64,000 nt of DNA. It comes from Actinomycetes bacterium. Lineage in GTDB: Bacteria > Actinomycetota > Coriobacteriia > Anaerosomatales > Anaerosomataceae. A model generated the notes under the pieces. That model was given only the letters and a program-made list of their open reading frames with translations. It was not told where the DNA came from and searched no databases. Shown one piece after another: positions 50,651-60,583 of the stretch (within the stretch, counting starts at the first letter, position 1; each line of letters starts with the position of its first letter). A program made the position numbers and the translations under genes. The DNA is taken from positions 1-64,000 of the forward strand of contig JALHJB010000014.1 in assembly GCA_022839745.1 (NCBI GenBank), written 5' to 3'.

Positions 50651-51752
50651 ACTGCACCCAGACAGATGTGGCCTTGAAGAACGCACGGACCTCCGCGCCG
50701 ACCGTGAGGTCAAGCTCGCGAGAGGCGGCGCGCGAGATCGAGGATGCAATCCTCATGCCGTTCGAGTGGAGACTGACCCGATCGGTGCTGCCCATGTGCT
50801 CGATCGACTCCACCCGCATCAGCAGCTGGTTGCGCGCCGATGACACCGGCGTCTCGGCCCACGCCTCGAAGAGCATGACGTCTTCGGGCCTGATCCCCAC
50901 CAGCACATCGGTACCGGGAGGGAGGTCGGTTCGAGCGAAGACCCGCTCCTCCCCCACCAAGACCTCGGCGATGCCTTCCACGCTCTCGAGGATCGTGCCA
51001 CTGAGCGCGGCGTCCATCCCGATGAAATCCGCGACCCAGGGGCTGGTGGGAAGCGTCATGACTTCGTCCACGCCACCGGTGCGAATCACCGCGCCGTCGT
51101 TGATGATGCTCACCCGGTCCGCGACCACCATGGCCTCGTCCTGGTCGTGCGTCACATACAGTGCGGTGACCCCATCGGCCGAGAGGATCCGCGAGAAGTC
51201 CTGCACGAGGCGGCGCTTGATGAGGGGGTCGAGGTAGCTGAGCGGCTCGTCGAGCAGGAGGATCCTCGGCTCGAGCACGAGCGCACGTGCGAGCGCCACA
51301 CGCTGTGCCTCGCCGCCTGAGAGGCGCAGCGCCGATTGCCGCTGCGTGCCGCCGAGGCCGACGCGCTCGAGCACCGCCGCCACACGGTCGTCACGCTCGG
51401 ACTTCGGCACGCCGCGGAGCCTGAGCCCGTACGCGACGTTCTCGGACACTGTCCCCTTGAACAGATACGGGTTCTGGAAGACGGCCGCCATCATCATGCG
51501 GGCGCCCTTGTCCCCAGCCGTGACTGCGCGTCCGTCGAGGGTGATCCGTCCCCTGGTTGGGCGCTCGAGCAGGCCGAGCACGCGCAGGAGCGTCGATTTC
51601 CCAGAGCCGGAAGGGCCAAGGATCGCGTGCGTCTCACCGTCGCACAGCTGGAAACGAGGCACGTCAACGACGGTGCGGCGATGGTAGCGAACGATGATGT
51701 CCTCTCCGGTGATGATCGGCGCGCCGCCGCAGCGGTGCGCGCTAGCGTTCAT
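50622..51752 (-). CDS. tupC: Tungstate/molybdate ABC transporter ATP-binding protein
   Basis: 376 residues. Walker A GPSGSGKSTLLRVLG, signature RLSGGEAQRVALARALV, Walker B ILLLDEPLSYLDP and switch His in TALYVTHDQDEAM. The C-terminal 140 residues form a TOBE/MOP-like domain (VLVGIRPEDVMLFEAW; EVRAFFKATSVWVQ) that may sense the oxyanion. Start overlaps tupB by eleven bases. Confidence 0.93.
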   Translation of the reverse strand: MNASAHRCGGAPIITGEDIIVRYHRRTVVDVPRFQLCDGETHAILGPSGSGKSTLLRVLGLLERPTRGRITLDGRAVTAGDKGARMMMAAVFQNPYLFKGTVSENVAYGLRLRGVPKSERDDRVAAVLERVGLGGTQRQSALRLSGGEAQRVALARALVLEPRILLLDEPLSYLDPLIKRRLVQDFSRILSADGVTALYVTHDQDEAMVVADRVSIINDGAVIRTGGVDEVMTLPTSPWVADFIGMDAALSGTILESVEGIAEVLVGEERVFARTDLPPGTDVLVGIRPEDVMLFEAWAETPVSSARNQLLMRVESIEHMGSTDRVSLHSNGMRIASSISRAASRELDLTVGAEVRAFFKATSVWVQSAAGVPSGV

Positions 51753-52476
51753 AGCGGCCTCCCGACTGTTGCACGCGCGTGAAGCCGTTCATGATCACGA
51801 ACGAGATCCCGATGAGGATGAGGCCGAGCGCGAGCGCGAGGCCGAAGTTGCCTTGCCCGGTCTCGAGCTGGATGGCGGTGGTCATCACGCGCGTCTTGCC
51901 GGCGATGTTGCCGCCCACCATGTTCACGGCGCCGACCTCGGAGATGATGCCGCCAAAGCCCGCGGCCACCGCTGCCATGATGCCCCGCCGGGCTTCCTTG
52001 ACGGTGAGGATCGCCTCCTGGAGCTTCGACGCGCCAAGCGAGCGCGCCTGAAGGCGGAGCTCGGCAGGGACCGAGGCGACCGCGGCGAGTGTCACGCCCG
52101 TCACCAACGGAGACGAGATGATGACCTGCGCGACGATCATCGCCGGAACGGTGTACAACACGCGCGGCATCTCCTGTCCCATCAACGTGAGGTACAGGTC
52201 CCAGATCGGACCGCTTCGGGACAGGAGCATGTAGACCGTGAGGCCGACGACCACCGGCGGAAGGCCCATCCCGGTGTTGACGATCGCCACGACCAGTCCG
52301 CGACCGGGGAACCGACGCGAGCCGATCACGTAGCCGAGCGGGACGCCGATGCACATCGCAAGCACGAGCGAGATGCCTGAGACCCTGAGCGACAGCCCGA
52401 TGATCTCGTAGAGCGCGGCGTCACCGCCGAACAGCAACTTGATCGAATCGACGAACGCTGACCAGAAGACCTCCAT
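51742..52476 (-). CDS. tupB: Tungstate ABC transporter permease
   Basis: 244 residues with five to six membrane helices, including the binding-protein-dependent transport EAA loop (ELRLQARSLGASKLQEAILTVKEARRGIMAAVAAGFGGIISEVGAV). The GAVNMVGGNI end matches TupB. It lies behind a strong hairpin that separates it from tupA. Confidence 0.93.
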   Translation of the reverse strand: MEVFWSAFVDSIKLLFGGDAALYEIIGLSLRVSGISLVLAMCIGVPLGYVIGSRRFPGRGLVVAIVNTGMGLPPVVVGLTVYMLLSRSGPIWDLYLTLMGQEMPRVLYTVPAMIVAQVIISSPLVTGVTLAAVASVPAELRLQARSLGASKLQEAILTVKEARRGIMAAVAAGFGGIISEVGAVNMVGGNIAGKTRVMTTAIQLETGQGNFGLALALGLILIGISFVIMNGFTRVQQSGGRYER

Positions 52477-52497
52477 GCCGCTCCTTCTCGATGCGAA

Positions 52498-52532
52498 TAC
52501 AGGGCGTCACCGCAGCGCGGTGACGCCCTGTA
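52498..52532 (-). terminator. Intra-operon hairpin between tupA and tupB
   Basis: A 16-base-pair perfect stem (TACAGGGCGTCACCGC with its complement) around a 3-base loop lies 22 bases after the tupA stop. Such stems commonly protect or partly terminate the binding-protein message so that it exceeds the permease message. Confidence 0.65.
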
Positions 52533-52553
52533 TCAAGCGATCACACGTACGCG

Positions 52554-53435
52554 CTACTGAGCGTTCGGAAAGAACAACGGTGCACCGAACTTCTCGACAC
52601 CATACTCGCCGATGATCGTCTGAGCCTCATCACTCACGATCCAGTCAGCGAAGGCCTGCGCACCCTCCATGTTGGTGGCGTCAGTCACCGGGATTACACC
52701 GTACTGATTGAACAACACGGTGTCACCCTCGCACAGGATCTCGAGCTGCAGATCGTTCTTCATGTTCAGGTAGGTGGCACGGTCGGTCAGCGTGTACCCA
52801 CCCATCTCGGAGGCCATGGTGAGCACGTCGCCCATACCCTTGCCGGCCGAGTTGTACCAAGCGCCAGCCGGCTTGATCGCTGACTTCTCCCACAACGCCT
52901 TCTCTGCGGTGTGCGTTCCAGAATCGTCACCACGGGAGATGAACGTGGCGCCGGAATCGGAGATCTTCTTCAGCGCATCGGCAACCGTGCCGCCCTTGAT
53001 CCCTGCGGGATCGGCAGGCGGACCCACGATGATGAAGTCGTTGTACATGACGTCACGGCGCTCGGTGCCGTAGCCGTCGGCCACGAAGGCCTCTTCCTTG
53101 GCCTTGGCGTGCACGAGCAGCACGTCGGCATCCTTGTTCTGGCCAAGCTCGAGCGCCTCACCGGTGCCCACGGCGATGACGTTCACCTTGTACTCCGGGT
53201 GCGCCTCTTCGAACGCCGGGATCAGCACGTCGAACAGGCCAGAGTCCTGGGTGGACGTTGTGGACGCGAGGATGAGGTCGGTGGTCTCGATGGGTTCCTC
53301 GGCAACCGGTTCCTCTGCGGCGGGCTCCTCGGCCGGCTCCTCGGCGGCGCAGCCCGCGAGTGAGAACACGAGTGCGAATGCCAGGAAGACCACGCCAAAG
53401 CGCCAGATGGCCTTGTCTCTCAAGCGGTCGATCAT
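52554..53435 (-). CDS. tupA: Tungstate-binding lipoprotein TupA
   Basis: 293 residues. Signal peptide with lipobox (FALVFSLAGC), a Glu/Pro/Ala-rich tether, then the TupA fold: LILASTTSTQDSGLFDVLIP with the TTSTQDSG oxyanion site, NVIAVGTGEALELGQNKDADVLLVH, MYNDFIIVGPPADPAGIKG, FISRGDDSGTHTAEKALW. It captures tungstate outside the membrane for TupBC. The ATG at 53433-53435 has AAAGGAG upstream; a longer frame covers the riboswitch leader and is rejected. Confidence 0.96.
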   Translation of the reverse strand: MIDRLRDKAIWRFGVVFLAFALVFSLAGCAAEEPAEEPAAEEPVAEEPIETTDLILASTTSTQDSGLFDVLIPAFEEAHPEYKVNVIAVGTGEALELGQNKDADVLLVHAKAKEEAFVADGYGTERRDVMYNDFIIVGPPADPAGIKGGTVADALKKISDSGATFISRGDDSGTHTAEKALWEKSAIKPAGAWYNSAGKGMGDVLTMASEMGGYTLTDRATYLNMKNDLQLEILCEGDTVLFNQYGVIPVTDATNMEGAQAFADWIVSDEAQTIIGEYGVEKFGAPLFFPNAQ

Positions 53436-53449
53436 GAAGTGCTCCTTTC

Positions 53450-53556
53450 CAATCCGGGAGGCGGAGTCGTTTCTGACCCCGCCCTGTGGGCCCCACCTCC
53501 ATAGCGGCCGCTCTGCCGCGGTAGGCTTGTGGGGCTCGGAGTCATACCACCCGCGC
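53450..53556 (-). promoter_or_regulatory. Probable molybdenum/tungsten cofactor (Moco/Tuco) riboswitch upstream of tupA
   Basis: The transcribed leader contains GACTCCGAGCC (complement of 53533-53543) and GACTCCGCCTCCCGG (complement of 53454-53468), which match the conserved blocks I recall for Moco RNA. CCCCAC/GTGGGG closes one helix (53529-53534 with 53491-53496) and GGCGGGGTC/GACTCCGCC another (53475-53483 with 53460-53468), the latter with an AGAAAC loop. The element ends a few bases before the ribosome site AAAGGAG, so ligand binding could block translation. Confidence 0.7.
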
Positions 53557-53580
53557 ATCCGGCGCGAGAGACTAAGGATG

Positions 53581-53608
53581 AGTTTAGCGTAACCTTCGCA
53601 ACGTGCAA
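53581..53608 (-). promoter_or_regulatory. tupA operon promoter
   Basis: Minus strand -35 TTGCAC (53603-53608), 16-base spacer, -10 TAAACT (53581-53586), giving a leader of about 140 bases that contains the riboswitch. Confidence 0.65.
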
Positions 53609-53693
53609 GCTTGTACCGCCGGGCGAAGGAGGAGCGCGCGGTGGGCCGGTTCGCCTCAGGCCGCAGGTGCGCGGCGGCGCGCGGGCACCCCGC

Positions 53694-54581
53694 CTACAGT
53701 TCGCCTCGGAGGTGATCCGCGAAGGCGTCAGCCGCACGGGTGAGCGTCTTGCGCGGCAGTACCAGGAAGAGCGGGCGCTCGACCGGGAAGCCAGCGCCAG
53801 GCACGCGGGCCACGGTGCCGAGCTCGAGTGCCTTGGCCGCGACCTGCGCACTCACGATCCCGAGCCCCATCCCGCCCTCAACGGCGCTCACGATGGCCTC
53901 GTTCGTGCCGAGCTCCAGCACGATATCGAGATCCGCAGGGTCGATTCCGCTGTGCCGCACGATCTCCTCGGCGGCGATCCGGGTGCCGGATCCGGGCTCG
54001 CGCACGATGAACGGCTCGCTCGCCACCTGGGAGAAGGTCACGTCCCCCGCACCGGTCAGATGGTGACCTGCCGGACAGATGAGCACGAGCTCGTCGGTGC
54101 CAAGCCGCTCGTAGTGCACACGTGCGCCCGGAACCTCGGCGCCGGTCATCCCGAGGTCGGCCTCGTCGCGGGCGACCATCTCGACCACATCGGCAGAGTC
54201 ATACACACGGAGCGTGACCCCGACCTCGGGGTAGGTCGTGAGAAAACGGCCGAGGATACGCGGCAGCAGATACTGCCCCGGCGTGGTCGACGCCGCGATG
54301 GTGACGCGTCCGCTCACGGTCCCCGACATGTTCTCGATAGCGTGATGCGCCTCGTCGACATCGGCGAGGATCCGCCGCGCGTAGGGAACCAGCACCTCGC
54401 CCGCCTCAGTCAGATCGATCTTGCGATAGCCGCGATCGAACAGCGTCGCGCCCATGTCGGACTCAAGCGACTGGATCTGCATCGTCGCCGCCGGCTGCGA
54501 GATGCCGAGGATTCGGGCCGCCTCCGAGAACGAGCGGTGGTCGACGACCGCAATGAAGGTCTTCAGCTGGCTGATGTTCAC
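53694..54581 (-). CDS. LysR-family transcriptional regulator
   Basis: 295 residues. N-terminal helix-turn-helix MNISQLKTFIAVVDHRSFSEAARILGISQPAATMQIQSLESDMGATLFDR and a periplasmic-binding-like effector domain (GRVTIAASTTPGQYLLPRILGRF; EPGSGTRIAAEEIVRHSG). The STTPGQYLLP text is shared with CysL/CbbR-type and selenium-associated LysR regulators; I cannot choose. It lies just upstream of tupA on the same strand and divergent from the Fur-family gene, so Mo/W or sulfur/selenium control is plausible. Confidence 0.92.
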   Translation of the reverse strand: MNISQLKTFIAVVDHRSFSEAARILGISQPAATMQIQSLESDMGATLFDRGYRKIDLTEAGEVLVPYARRILADVDEAHHAIENMSGTVSGRVTIAASTTPGQYLLPRILGRFLTTYPEVGVTLRVYDSADVVEMVARDEADLGMTGAEVPGARVHYERLGTDELVLICPAGHHLTGAGDVTFSQVASEPFIVREPGSGTRIAAEEIVRHSGIDPADLDIVLELGTNEAIVSAVEGGMGLGIVSAQVAAKALELGTVARVPGAGFPVERPLFLVLPRKTLTRAADAFADHLRGEL

Positions 54582-54628
54582 ACGCGACCCCTCTCAGGAG
54601 ACGCCCCAATGCTAACCCACACGCAGGG

Positions 54629-54681
54629 TTGCGGGAACGGTGTGATGTGCCATACTCGCGAAGTGAGAATAGTTCTCACTT
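54629..54681 (+). promoter_or_regulatory. Promoter and Fur/Zur-type palindrome of the metal-uptake operon
   Basis: -35 TTGCGG (54629-54634), 16-base spacer, -10 CATACT (54651-54656). A perfect inverted repeat, AAGTGAGAA and TTCTCACTT around a 3-base centre (54661-54681), covers the start point and ends just before the AGGAG ribosome site. Its size and symmetry suit a Fur-family dimer site, so the regulator gene just downstream is probably autoregulated. Confidence 0.8.
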
Positions 54682-54691
54682 AGGAGTCCTG

Positions 54692-55141
54692 ATGCCCCAC
54701 CCCGATGCGACACATGGCGATTGCGCAAACACGACCACGCTCTACGGTCGCGCCCGTGTAAGCGCACAGCGCGCCGCCATCGCCGAGGTCGTGCCGCTCA
54801 TGCGCGGCGCGTTCACCGCAGAGGACCTACACCGGGCTGTGGCGGCCCACACGCCCGGCATCGGTCTCGCGACCATCTACCGGGCCATCGCCGCAATGCA
54901 GGAAGCTGGCGCGCTCGCGTCGGTGGGCGAACGCGACGGGTCCGCGCTGCTTGCGGCATGCGCCAGGAACGATCATCACCATCACCTGGTGTGCACCGGG
55001 TGCGGCCGCGTGGTGGGGATCGAATGCCCAATCGATGAAGCGACACTGAACGCAGCCGAGCGTGAGGGCCACCTGGTCACGAGCCATCAGATCGTCCTGT
55101 ACGGCCTGTGCAGCCGTTGTCGCCAGCGGGAAGGCGCCTGA
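54692..55141 (+). CDS. Fur-family metalloregulator, probably Zur
   Basis: 149 residues. Winged helix (VSAQRAAIAEVVPLMRGAFTAEDLHRAVAAHTPGIGLATIYRAIAAMQEAGAL), metal-binding HHHHLVCTGCGRVVGIECP and a second CxxC near the C terminus (LCSRCRQ) for the structural zinc. The subfamily (Zur, Fur, Nur) cannot be settled from sequence alone, but overlap with an ECF metal transporter gene (TGATG) argues for zinc, nickel or cobalt control rather than iron. Confidence 0.9.
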   Translation: MPHPDATHGDCANTTTLYGRARVSAQRAAIAEVVPLMRGAFTAEDLHRAVAAHTPGIGLATIYRAIAAMQEAGALASVGERDGSALLAACARNDHHHHLVCTGCGRVVGIECPIDEATLNAAEREGHLVTSHQIVLYGLCSRCRQREGA

Positions 55142-56061
55142 TGTCCCACATCCACATCCCTGACGGGGTGCTCCCCTGGTGGCTCTGGCTCGGCGGATGG
55201 CTCGTCACGGCCGCCCTGCTCGGCCTCGCATCGCGCAGAGCCATGCGCGCGGGCTCAAGGCGCGCGGTGCCGATCATCGGCGCGGTCTCGGCGCTGGTGC
55301 TCGTCTCGATGTCGAGCGAGATCGTGCCGATCGCCTACCACGTGAACCTCACCGTGATCGCCGGTGTGCTTCTGGGCCCCTGGCTCGGCATGATCTCGGC
55401 GTTCATCGTCGTCCTGGTGCTGGCGCTACTCGGTCATGGTGGGATCACGGTCGTTGGGCTCAACACGCTTGTGATCGCCACCGAGATCGCGCTCGGCTGG
55501 GCGTTCGTCCGGGGCGGCACCCGCGTGTTCGGTATCGCGCGCGTGCGACCTGTGGCGGTGATCTCGACCGTACTCACGCTCGCGATCACCACCACGATGC
55601 TTGTGGGAATCGTTGCGCTCGCGGGGACCGGCGCGACGACCCGTGAGACCGGGGCGCTCGATTCCGAGACCCTCGAGTTCCGCAATCCTTTCTCCGGCGA
55701 GCTGTTCTCGATCGGACTGCTCGGGCACGGGCATGAAGCCGGAGAGGCCGAAACGGAACACGATCATGAGCACGAGGACCTTGATGGTGATGGCGGCGAA
55801 GACGGACATGACGACGCCGATCCGCATGACGGGGAGACCGCGACGCACGAGGATGATGCGCACGCCCATGGCACCGCCCTGTCGGTGTCCCGGTTCGCCG
55901 CGGTCGTGTACACCCTCGGCCCGATCGGTTGGCTGCTTGAGTCGCTTGTGACCGCGGGGATCCTCGGCTACGTTGCACGGGTGCGCCCCTCGCTCCTGTT
56001 CGCGGGCGTAAGCGGGCTCGGACGGACACCGCGTATCGGCGATGAACACGGGGGCCACTGA
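55141..56061 (+). CDS. CbiM/NikM-like ECF metal transporter S component with His-rich loop
   Basis: 306 residues, six to seven helices. It begins MSHIHIPDGVLPWWLWLGG; classic CbiM/NikM begin MHIPDG, with His2 binding the metal, so here two to three residues are added and His3/His5 are offered instead. Residues about 200-245 form a His/Asp/Glu-rich loop (GHGHEAGEAETEHDHEHED and further HDDADPHDG, HEDDAHAHG) before the last helix, suggesting metal capture outside the cell. No separate CbiN/NikN. The ATG overlaps the regulator stop. Confidence 0.88.
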   Translation: MSHIHIPDGVLPWWLWLGGWLVTAALLGLASRRAMRAGSRRAVPIIGAVSALVLVSMSSEIVPIAYHVNLTVIAGVLLGPWLGMISAFIVVLVLALLGHGGITVVGLNTLVIATEIALGWAFVRGGTRVFGIARVRPVAVISTVLTLAITTTMLVGIVALAGTGATTRETGALDSETLEFRNPFSGELFSIGLLGHGHEAGEAETEHDHEHEDLDGDGGEDGHDDADPHDGETATHEDDAHAHGTALSVSRFAAVVYTLGPIGWLLESLVTAGILGYVARVRPSLLFAGVSGLGRTPRIGDEHGGH

Positions 56062-56858
56062 TGGATGTGACCGCCGTCGACCGCTCGGCCATCTCCGGCG
56101 ACACACTGCTGCACCGGGCCGCTCCGGCGAGCAAGCTGGCCGCCGCGGGACTGCTGCTCGGAGCCGTTGTCGCCGTGAACGACCCGCTCCTGGCGGCGGG
56201 CGTGGCCCTCTCGCTCACGGGCGCGGGCGCGGCCGTGAGGCTGCCGGTCCGCCAGATGCTGCCGCTTGCGCTGTACCCCGCGCTCTTCGCGCTGATCTTC
56301 GCCTTCGCGGCGGCGCCGGGCCCCGTGACCGGCGCGCTCGTGGTGCTCAAGGCGGTGACTGCGGCGCTCACGGTGGTGATCCTCATGTTCTCGACGCCCT
56401 ATCCGCAGGTCTTCGCGCCCATCCAGCGCGTCACGCCGCAGGTGGTGGGCGATGCGCTCCTGATGACGTACCGCTCGCTGTTCATCCTGGCCGAGAAGTT
56501 CGCCGACCTCACCCGCGCCGTGCGGCTGCGCGCGGGGCTCTCGGCACGCCAGCCCATCCGCTCGGCGAAAGCGACCGTGCGAGCGCTCGGCGGACTGCTG
56601 CTGTACTCGCTCGACCTGTCACAGCGCGAGTACGACATCCTGTACCTGCGCGGCTACGAGGGCGGACTGCGCGTGAGCGGCAAACGCAGCACGGACCGCG
56701 CCGCCGATGGTGCCGCGGTGCTCTACGCCGCCTTGGTCCTCACCGTGGTGCTCGCCTTCCGCCTGGTGCCTAGCCTGGGCGGATACGCATGGATTGTGAC
56801 GATCGCGGGAGCTGTCGACCTCGCGACCGGACTGTTGATCGGACGGAGACGCGCATGA
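56061..56858 (+). CDS. ECF transporter T component (CbiQ-like)
   Basis: 265 residues with four to five helices. The two coupling helices of EcfT are visible: LLMTYRSLFILAEKFADLTRAVRLRAG (A-R-G-like motif at the end) and LLLYSLDLSQREYDILYLRGYEGG. They link the ATPase to the S component. The start overlaps the cbiM-like stop as TGATG. Confidence 0.9.
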   Translation: MDVTAVDRSAISGDTLLHRAAPASKLAAAGLLLGAVVAVNDPLLAAGVALSLTGAGAAVRLPVRQMLPLALYPALFALIFAFAAAPGPVTGALVVLKAVTAALTVVILMFSTPYPQVFAPIQRVTPQVVGDALLMTYRSLFILAEKFADLTRAVRLRAGLSARQPIRSAKATVRALGGLLLYSLDLSQREYDILYLRGYEGGLRVSGKRSTDRAADGAAVLYAALVLTVVLAFRLVPSLGGYAWIVTIAGAVDLATGLLIGRRRA

Positions 56859-57763
56859 ACACGCACGCCCACGACCACGGCCGACTCGCCGATGCCGAGG
56901 AGATCATCCGCATCAGCTGCGTACGCCACACCTATGAGGACGGCACGAGCGTGCATCTCTGCGGCCTCGACTTCCTCGCGCACACCGGCGCTCGCGTTGC
57001 CGTGCTCGGACCGAACGGCTCCGGCAAGACGACCATGCTGTACCACATACTTGGCCTCATGAAGCCGCAGGAGGGCGCGGTCAGCGTGTTCGGTGTCTCC
57101 CCGTCCGAGAACTGGCCGGCGATCCGGCGGCGCATCGGCGTGGTGCTCCAGAACGTGGACGAACAACTCCTTGCCCCTACCGTGATCGACGATGTGGCCT
57201 TCTCGCCCCGGCAGTACGGCCTGCCCGAGAGCGAGGCCCTCGCCCGCGCACACACGGCTCTGGAGCTCCTCGGCATCGACCACCTCGCCGACCGCGTGCC
57301 GCACAACCTCTCCGGTGGCGAGAAGCGCAAGGTCGCACTCGCTGGCGCCCTCGTGATGGACCCAGAGCTCCTCGTGCTCGACGAGCCGTTCGAGGGGCTC
57401 GACCCCACGTCGCGCTCGGCGCTTCTTGCGCTGATGGACGGACTGGCCCGCGAACGGCGGATGACGATCGTCATGTCCACGCACGACATCGACTCGGTGC
57501 CCGAGTTCGCCGACTACGCGTACGTGCTCGCTCCCGGCGGGCGTATCGCGCTTGCCGGCACACCGGAAGAACTGTTCTCGCATGCGGACATCCTCGCCGA
57601 AGGAAACGTGACGCCCCCGATCCTGGCGGAGCTGTTCGCCCGGCTCCGCGAGCGGGACCCTGCGGCGCCAGCGCCCGCGCTCTCGGTTGCCGAGGCGGTC
57701 GAGGCGCTCACCGCATGGAAGGGCTGCCCCGACACCCCCGCGGCAATGCCCGACGGAAGCTAG
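56855..57763 (+). CDS. ECF transporter ATP-binding protein (CbiO-like)
   Basis: 302 residues. Begins MNTHAHDHGR (His-rich), Walker A GPNGSGKTTMLYHILGL, Q-loop VVLQNVDEQLLAPTVIDDVAF (typical of energy-coupling ATPases), signature NLSGGEKRKVALAGALVM, Walker B LLVLDEPFEGLDP, switch MSTHDIDSV. A 50-residue C-terminal extension follows. It overlaps the T component by four bases. The module of regulator, S, T and A suggests one four-gene operon. Confidence 0.93.
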   Translation: MNTHAHDHGRLADAEEIIRISCVRHTYEDGTSVHLCGLDFLAHTGARVAVLGPNGSGKTTMLYHILGLMKPQEGAVSVFGVSPSENWPAIRRRIGVVLQNVDEQLLAPTVIDDVAFSPRQYGLPESEALARAHTALELLGIDHLADRVPHNLSGGEKRKVALAGALVMDPELLVLDEPFEGLDPTSRSALLALMDGLARERRMTIVMSTHDIDSVPEFADYAYVLAPGGRIALAGTPEELFSHADILAEGNVTPPILAELFARLRERDPAAPAPALSVAEAVEALTAWKGCPDTPAAMPDGS

Positions 57764-57805
57764 GTGCCGATCCGCAGTGCGATCGTGGCCGCCCGGAGCG
57801 AGGCG

Positions 57806-58105
57806 TCAGTCGACAACGAACGCCCGGGCCAGGACGAGGACGATGCAGTTCACCAGCACGGTGAGCCAGTAGATGGTCCTGAACGGCTGCTTGCGGGTCT
57901 TGTGCCGCAGCGCCTGTTGCGCCACAAGCGCACCCGGCCACCCGCCGAGCAGGGCAAGCACGTGCAGCGTCGACTCGGGCACCCTTCTGGCGCCACGACG
58001 CGCCGTGGACTTGTCCCATGCGTAGACGGCGAAGGTGACGATGCTGAACGCGAGGTACGCGGCGGCGACCACCCCTCCGACGTACGGGACCCGACTGCTA
58101 CTCAC
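57806..58105 (-). CDS. DUF1294 family small membrane protein
   Basis: 99 residues from a GTG overlapping the upstream reading frame end region. Family pattern: FAVYAWDKSTARRGARRVPESTLHVLALLGGWPGALVAQQALRHKTRKQPFRTIYWLTVLVN, with two to three helices. Function unknown. It converges with the CbiO-like gene, 42 bases apart. Confidence 0.88.
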   Translation of the reverse strand: MSSSRVPYVGGVVAAAYLAFSIVTFAVYAWDKSTARRGARRVPESTLHVLALLGGWPGALVAQQALRHKTRKQPFRTIYWLTVLVNCIVLVLARAFVVD

Positions 58106-58412
58106 GATCGGACACCGGACCGATGAGCACCGGGGTAGCTGTCCGGGCCTCAAGACGCCAGTCAAGCGCCACGCCGAGGACGCCAAGCGATACGATCGCC
58201 ACGACGAGCCCCGGAAGTCCCGCCCAGACCAACGCCTGTGCCGGCACCACGATGGCGATGATGCCGAAGAAGAGAAGCCACACCCAGTAGTACCACGTCT
58301 GGCGCAGCCGGAGCCTGGCGCCGCAGTGCGGACATGCGAACCGCGCGAACGCCACACCCATATACCGGGCAAGCGTGAGAGTGAACCGCTGTGCACAACT
58401 CGGACAGATCAT
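58098..58412 (-). CDS. Zinc-ribbon membrane protein of unknown function
   Basis: 104 residues. MICPSCAQRF with a second pair in FACPHCGARL makes a four-Cys zinc ribbon; two membrane helices follow (WYYWVWLLFFGIIAIVVPAQALVW, LPGLVVAIVSLGVLGVALDW). It resembles small membrane proteins sometimes found beside DUF1294. Its end overlaps the start of the DUF1294 gene. An alternative GTG/ATG eight codons upstream exists. Confidence 0.8.
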   Translation of the reverse strand: MICPSCAQRFTLTLARYMGVAFARFACPHCGARLRLRQTWYYWVWLLFFGIIAIVVPAQALVWAGLPGLVVAIVSLGVLGVALDWRLEARTATPVLIGPVSDRE

Positions 58413-58568
58413 GTGCTCTCCACTGGGCGCTGCCACGCACCATCGGCTACCAACTGTAGCCGCAGCTGACCTTCGTGGTCGAGGGCACGCGCGCGGCCAT
58501 TGCCAGCGTCCGTGCGGCGCGAAGCTTCCACAAGCGTGCGTAGTGGGTCAGCGTGCGCGATTCGATGA

Positions 58569-60044
<1,476 letters not shown>

Positions 60045-60172
60045 GCACCCTCCCATAGGTCGCACGCGAGTCGATCCAGCTTATTGCACACAGTCACCAT
60101 CGGCAGGTTGCCTCGAGCGGGTGAGTGGGAATGACTCTGGTGATGCCGACGACCAGAAAGGCGGATGTGACG

Positions 60173-60559
60173 ATGGCGGGAGATGAAGTGGGCGCACAGG
60201 CCGCTCGCAGGCCTCCGAAGAAGAAGACCGGCGGCCTGACCGATGTGCTCGAGATGATCGCGGCCATGCCTGAAGGTGACCGCGAGATGGCGATGCGGTT
60301 CCATTCGATCGTGGAGAAGACCGCCCCGTCGCTCACCCCGCGACTCTGGTACGGGATGCCCGCGTACGCGAAGGACGGGAAGGTGCTGTGCTTCTTCCAG
60401 TCCGCGTCGAAGTTCAAAGCCCGGTACGCGACCTTCGGGTTCGAGGAGATCGCACAGCTCGATGACGGTGCCATGTGGCCGACGTCATACGCGCTCACGA
60501 CGCTTGGTGACGCCGAAGAGGCCCGCATCGCCGCGCTGATCACGAAGGCGCTCGGCTGA
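60173..60559 (+). CDS. DUF1801-like protein
   Basis: 128 residues. A Lys/Arg-rich N terminus (RRPPKKKTGG), then LTDVLEMIAAMPEGDREMAMRFHSIVEKTAPSLTPRLWYGMPAYAKDGKVLCFFQSASKFKARYATFGFEE, which has the YGMPAY and phenylalanine-rich pattern of the DUF1801/YdhG-like fold. Function unknown (sometimes called iron chaperone). The start is uncertain: ATGs at 60125, 60131 and 60143 are in frame. Confidence 0.82.
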   Translation: MAGDEVGAQAARRPPKKKTGGLTDVLEMIAAMPEGDREMAMRFHSIVEKTAPSLTPRLWYGMPAYAKDGKVLCFFQSASKFKARYATFGFEEIAQLDDGAMWPTSYALTTLGDAEEARIAALITKALG

Positions 60560-60583
60560 CCCACGCCGGCGCTCCGACCCCGG

